From an uncultured Dokdonia sp. (GTDB lineage Bacteria; Bacteroidota; Bacteroidia; Flavobacteriales; Flavobacteriaceae): a DNA stretch of 52,169 nucleotides. Both the position numbers and the translations under genes were made by a program. Positions 48,610 through 52,169 of this stretch are shown here, piece by piece. The DNA is taken from NCBI RefSeq assembly GCF_937910895.1, contig NZ_CALEMI010000041.1, forward strand, positions 1 through 52,169. The letters are read 5' to 3'. The notes beneath the pieces are model-generated. The model was given only the letters and a program-made list of their open reading frames with translations. It searched no databases and had not been told where the DNA came from. Position 1 is the stretch's first letter. Every line of letters begins with the position of its first letter.

Positions 48610-51600
48610 TTACTTTTTAATAAATCGCTTAGCCTGTGTTTCACCACCTGTCGCAATTTCTATAATATACATTCCAGCTTTGAGTCTAGATATATCTAGG
48701 GTATTACTAAAGGCTCCTTTATTTACAACTTGACCTAGCATATTGTAGATAGTATAGTTCTCTACATCTGCTCCTACAACTTGAATTGAAAGTTGCCCTC
48801 TTGTTACAGGATTAGGATATACGCTAAATTCAAATGTAGTATTTGAACTTATGTCAAAAGCATTAGATGTGTTAGTTCCATCTGAGAATGCACTACTAGA
48901 AGCATCTATATTCACAATATAATCTTCTACCTCTCCATACTGGAAGCTTTCACAAGCAGTAGGTATTCCGTTATATTTCATAGATACTCTCATACGTGTA
49001 GCTCCTAAAGCTGCTCCCGAAGGAACATTAAATGTACCCGTAATAGGAGTCGCTGTTGTTATACTTCTCGTATATACTGTCTCACCAGCATCTCCAAAAT
49101 CACCATCACGGTTCCAATCTACAAATACAGCATATCCTTCATTGTAAACAGTTCCAGTCCAAAGCGGTGTAATCGTAATCGTATTATTTGCAATTAGTAC
49201 TGTAGAAAGGTTTGTAAAATCACCATATCCACCAGCAGAAGCACCTGTACTATTATCAATACTTCCTATTTGTACTCTTTGAATATACTCATCATTTGTA
49301 TTATTTCCATTTGAAGAGCAGTATCCCGTTGGAGGAATTTGATTTGATCCAGCCGCTAATGTTGTCGCATTTACAGGAGTACTAATTGCAGAAACATTTC
49401 CAGCGGCATCTTTTGCACTTACAGAAAACGCATATGTTGTTTCTACGGTCAATCCAGATACATTTGTTGAGTTTGTTGTTGTCGTATTATAAAGAACACC
49501 ATCTAAATATACCTCGTATTCTGTAACACCTACATTATCTGTAGATGCGTTCCAAGTTAGGTTTAGTGACGTCTCTCCAATATTTGAAGCACTTACATTC
49601 ACAGGTGTAGAGGGCGCCACCGTGTCTATAAATGTTCCTTCAGATATTTTTAAATCATCTATAGCAATATCCCCTTGCCAAGAACTTCCAGAAGTTCCAT
49701 TAAATCGTAATGTAACAGTTCCTCCTACGTAGGCATCAAGATTTACAATAGCGTCAAGCCAGTTTGCTCCTTGATTTCCAGATTTAGACCATACTTCAGT
49801 CCAAGTGATACCGCTATTAGTACTTGCTTCTAAGCGAATCGTACCTACGGCACTTCCAGTCATTTGATATTTAAACGTAGCTTGTGCTTCCGTCATTCCG
49901 GTAAAGTCTAAACATGGAGAGTTTAAAATAGCCACTTTTGCTGGGCTATTAGGATTTGAAGTCTCCATATATATATAATGAGATCCTTCTGCTGCTCCTG
50001 TAGGTCCTGTTCCGTTAGAAGGTGTACCTCCAGTTCTTACTGTCCAATTAAAATCGTCATTAGTTTCTTGTGACCATTGTCCAATAGTATTGTTGAATCC
50101 TTGAGTATATGGAAAAGCAGTTACTTGTGCTGTACAGTCATTTTCTGGTATGACAGGTGTATCTATTGTCGTTACAATAAGGGTGTAATTTTGACTTCCG
50201 GAGAATAAACTTCCTTTATGAGTTACTGTAATTGTATACGTTCCATCAGCATCTTCAACATCTATACGCTCATAAGGATCTACTACATTATCTTGTTTTG
50301 CATTAGAATCAACGCCTGTTAATCTCCAAGGCAAGAATGTGTCTGTATTTTGAGTTACACGGATGTCAAGGTCATTAATAAGTACTGGGGTAGGATCATT
50401 TGTTCCTGTTACTGGAGTTCCTGGTGCATCAGTCCAAGAGATAGATGCTTGTAGGATTTTACCAGCAGGTACTGTAGTTTGGATTTGATAAGAACCTCCA
50501 TCGGTTAATGTGCGTTCATCAATGATTGTAGTTGTTCCGTTGGCAGTAACGGTTTCTGCCATTCTTTTTGCATTTAATAATCCCCAACCGAAGATTGCGT
50601 CAGGACCAATAGCTCCTGCATCATCTGCCGTATGTAAAGCAAGACCTTTTAATGTGGCCGCTTTCGCGAAAGCGCCATTTACATCATTATAATGTTGTTG
50701 TATTAATAATAAAGAACCCATTACATTAGGAGCTGCCATAGACGTTCCTGTAATTGAGTTATAGGCAGTATCACTATTTTGGTAGGTAGAGTAAACAGCA
50801 GTTCCATTACCAGCGATATCTGGCTTAATACGAAAATCATCTGTAGGTCCTTCACTACTTCCACTATTAATATTTACACTGATTAAAGAACCATCTGCTG
50901 CAATACTAGCATCTTGAGCATTTGCAACCACCAAGTTATTTTTTGTTATCGCTTTTCCAGTAAGTTTGTCATAAGCAGCATTACCTTCTAAGGGAGCGCC
51001 ATTGTATGTATTTATATTTCCTTCATTACCAGCAGCAGCCACCATAAGATAAAATGGTGCGTTATACATAATTTGATCCCAGCTTTGAGATTCGCTTGAA
51101 TACGATCCAAACCATTGGTCAGGAATATTTGTTCCTAATAACCCATAAGAGTGATTAGAAATAAGCATACCGTTACTAGCGGCAGCAGTTGCTTCGGCAA
51201 CATCGTCATTCCAACGGTATCCGCTTACTTGCGCATACGGAGCCATTCCTTTTGCATTTGCGTTAACTCCAGATGCCATCACTGTTCCAGTAACGTGTGC
51301 AGAGTGATAATTAAGTTGTAACCCTTCACTTGCTATATCTTGTACCGTATAACGATCTGTTCCTCCAGCACCATCATATTCTTGATGAGAAGCTCTTGCG
51401 TGGCCACCATCCCATACATAAGCTGTCATATTTTGACCCATTAAGTTTAATCCTAATGAACCTCCAGCATTAATATGAGTGGTTCTGGTAGAGATTGCAG
51501 CATCTGCATTAAAAGTGCTGTAGTAAATAGGAGTTCCATCTGGAAGGATCCGTTGTAGTTCTGTAGTTCCTCCGTTTTCCAATTTTAATTGTGTCGGAAT

Positions 51601-51798
51601 TCCTCTTTGAGCAGCTTGTTGCTTTGCAAATTGGCGTTGTTGAGTGCTTACTTGCAAAAACTGTTGTTCTAATTGAGCAAGACGTTCCTGATTGTTTTCT
51701 TTGGTAATTTGTGAGATTTGATCTGGAGTTTGCGCATACATTTGTGTTGCACATAATGCCAAACCTAGAGATAAACCTCTTAGGTAATTTGTTTTCAT
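48610..51798 (-). CDS. Secreted S8 subtilisin-like peptidase with T9SS tail
   Basis: A 1062-aa exported serine protease. Signal peptide (GLSLGLALCATQMYAQ); no classical I9 propeptide is evident. The catalytic triad is visible: Asp in AYVWDGGHARASH (near 128), His in LNYHSAHVTGTVMASG (near 164), Ser in SITGTSMAAPNVMGSL (near 352). A proprotein-convertase P-like beta domain follows (about 420-545), then a MAM-like domain (552-722), fibronectin III (725-815), GEVED (822-965) and a T9SS sorting domain (FSVYPNPVTRGQLSIQV ... KRFIKK). A palindrome copy is read as GAFAKAATLKGLALHTA near 377, inside the catalytic domain. Likely surface-bound or released for protein degradation. Confidence 0.95.
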   Translation of the reverse strand: MKTNYLRGLSLGLALCATQMYAQTPDQISQITKENNQERLAQLEQQFLQVSTQQRQFAKQQAAQRGIPTQLKLENGGTTELQRILPDGTPIYYSTFNADAAISTRTTHINAGGSLGLNLMGQNMTAYVWDGGHARASHQEYDGAGGTDRYTVQDIASEGLQLNYHSAHVTGTVMASGVNANAKGMAPYAQVSGYRWNDDVAEATAAASNGMLISNHSYGLLGTNIPDQWFGSYSSESQSWDQIMYNAPFYLMVAAAGNEGNINTYNGAPLEGNAAYDKLTGKAITKNNLVVANAQDASIAADGSLISVNINSGSSEGPTDDFRIKPDIAGNGTAVYSTYQNSDTAYNSITGTSMAAPNVMGSLLLIQQHYNDVNGAFAKAATLKGLALHTADDAGAIGPDAIFGWGLLNAKRMAETVTANGTTTIIDERTLTDGGSYQIQTTVPAGKILQASISWTDAPGTPVTGTNDPTPVLINDLDIRVTQNTDTFLPWRLTGVDSNAKQDNVVDPYERIDVEDADGTYTITVTHKGSLFSGSQNYTLIVTTIDTPVIPENDCTAQVTAFPYTQGFNNTIGQWSQETNDDFNWTVRTGGTPSNGTGPTGAAEGSHYIYMETSNPNSPAKVAILNSPCLDFTGMTEAQATFKYQMTGSAVGTIRLEASTNSGITWTEVWSKSGNQGANWLDAIVNLDAYVGGTVTLRFNGTSGSSWQGDIAIDDLKISEGTFIDTVAPSTPVNVSASNIGETSLNLTWNASTDNVGVTEYEVYLDGVLYNTTTTNSTNVSGLTVETTYAFSVSAKDAAGNVSAISTPVNATTLAAGSNQIPPTGYCSSNGNNTNDEYIQRVQIGSIDNSTGASAGGYGDFTNLSTVLIANNTITITPLWTGTVYNEGYAVFVDWNRDGDFGDAGETVYTRSITTATPITGTFNVPSGAALGATRMRVSMKYNGIPTACESFQYGEVEDYIVNIDASSSAFSDGTNTSNAFDISSNTTFEFSVYPNPVTRGQLSIQVVGADVENYTIYNMLGQVVNKGAFSNTLDISRLKAGMYIIEIATGGETQAKRFIKK
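50659..50674. repeat. Iterated palindrome copy 11 (inside subtilase gene)
   Basis: Exact CGCTTTCGCGAAAGCG; coding in the AFAKA frame, about 25 residues after the catalytic Ser. Confidence 0.9.
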
Positions 51799-52089
51799 GG
51801 TTGTTGTTGTTTTTATGTTTTGGGGTAAGTAACTACGTTACAATGTTTTTACTACGGTGGCGAAAATCAATTAAAAAATCAGAAACAAAAAAACTTTTCG
51901 ATCAAATGCTTAAAAATCACTTTTATGGGTAAGTATGTGTACGTTTTTATCGATGAAATACCATGAGGAATTGCCGTTTTGGGTAAAAAACAATAACCTA
52001 TATAAGGTTTTGCCTCAAAATGAGAAGACTATGATAGGAGTATGCGTGTTGTATGAAAAGAAGTAAGAAGTGTTTTATTTGAAAAATAA

Positions 52090-52105
52090 TGCTTTCGCGA
52101 AAGCG
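52090..52105. repeat. Iterated palindrome copy 12 (intergenic)
   Basis: GCTTTCGCGAAAGCG at 52091-52105, one mismatch (T for C) at the first base of the 16-bp consensus. Confidence 0.87.
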
Positions 52106-52150
52106 AATATAAGAAGACACTATATTTTAAAGTTAAAGAGCGTGCTTTAT

Positions 52151-52169
52151 TCGATAATCGAGATTTAAA
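52151..52169. repeat. TCGATAATCGAG repeat, right copy (cut by window edge)
   Basis: TCGATAATCGAGATTTAAA matches 3395-3413 at 18 of 19 positions and probably continues past the edge. Confidence 0.5.

Larger units (their letters stand above)
51799..52169. other. 371-nt region upstream of the subtilase gene
   Basis: No gene is firmly supported. It holds the subtilase leader, a GTAAC-TAC-GTTAC inverted repeat (51828-51840), a weak 43-codon plus-strand frame (51935-52066), one palindrome copy and, at the very edge, the TCGATAATCGAG repeat. Confidence 0.5.

Noticed and set aside
51935-52066. 43-codon plus-strand frame upstream of the subtilase gene
   Set aside because: Possible, but it has no clear promoter, membrane or metal motif, and I recognise no family; too weak to call.
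419-52105. Interpretation of the palindromes as CRISPR repeats or transposon ends
   Set aside because: Spacing is kilobases and irregular, there is no unique-spacer array, no paired orientation and no target duplication.

Overview
The window is chromosomal DNA from a marine-type member of the Flavobacteriaceae (Bacteroidota); I cannot fix the genus. Supporting signs are low GC, three proteins with type IX secretion (T9SS) C-terminal tails, GEVED domains, an IPExxxVDY-family protein next to pyruvate kinase, the acpP-fabF-rnc gene order, a GlnRS with a long C-terminal extension, and several promoters with the Bacteroidota -7 motif TAnnTTTG. The content is mostly ordinary core chromosome. Mobile DNA is limited to the tail of an IS1182-like transposase at the left edge.

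Layout. 0-5.6 kb: transposase tail, glnS (-), a small Zn-ribbon protein, folB, tRNA-Cys(GCA), a lipoprotein, a LysE exporter and a DUF2807 adhesin-head protein. 5.6-12.2 kb: a 55-residue TTG-start Cys-rich protein missed by ordinary ORF calling, rnr, a seven-repeat T9SS beta-propeller, a 52-residue membrane peptide, a 734-bp AT-rich gap with DnaA-box-like sites, rpiB and an ElaA-type acetyltransferase. 12.2-21.7 kb, all on the minus strand: a sterol desaturase/OmpA/CtpA-type protease operon, DUF4349 lipoprotein and rnpA, a lipoprotein, a response regulator/PAS kinase pair, and a rimK/aspartoacylase/5-FCL operon. 21.9-26.9 kb: uvrC, a patatin-BamA protein and an SH3 lipoprotein. 27-33 kb (-): acpP-fabF-rnc, a CHASE-like histidine kinase, an IPExxxVDY protein and pyk. 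33-39.3 kb (+): purN, RNase H with a viroplasmin domain, a PfkB kinase, a large amidophosphoribosyltransferase, a CNNM/CorC protein and an exported DinB protein. 39.3-44.3 kb: a TPR hybrid kinase (-), ogt, a serine hydrolase and a PolB-like exonuclease. 44.4-51.8 kb (-): two very large tandem T9SS peptidases (M36 fungalysin and S8 subtilase) that share the same C-terminal domains.

The most striking signal is not a gene. It is a highly iterated perfect palindrome, full form TACGCTTTCGCGAAAGCGTA. Its 12-bp core CTTTCGCGAAAG occurs 12 times in 52 kb, where I would expect well under one by chance. Six copies lie inside conserved genes, always in a frame that stays open (AFAKA in GlnRS, the CtpA-type protease, PurN and subtilase; LSRK in the patatin and the amidophosphoribosyltransferase), and six lie between genes. 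Further repeat families also appear: REP-like TTCCCGCCT...GGGAA hairpins, a CCCCCAAGGGGG inverted pair, a branched structured element at 43.4 kb, and a TCGATAATCGAG repeat near the left end and at the right edge. I saw no CRISPR array, prophage or defence island.
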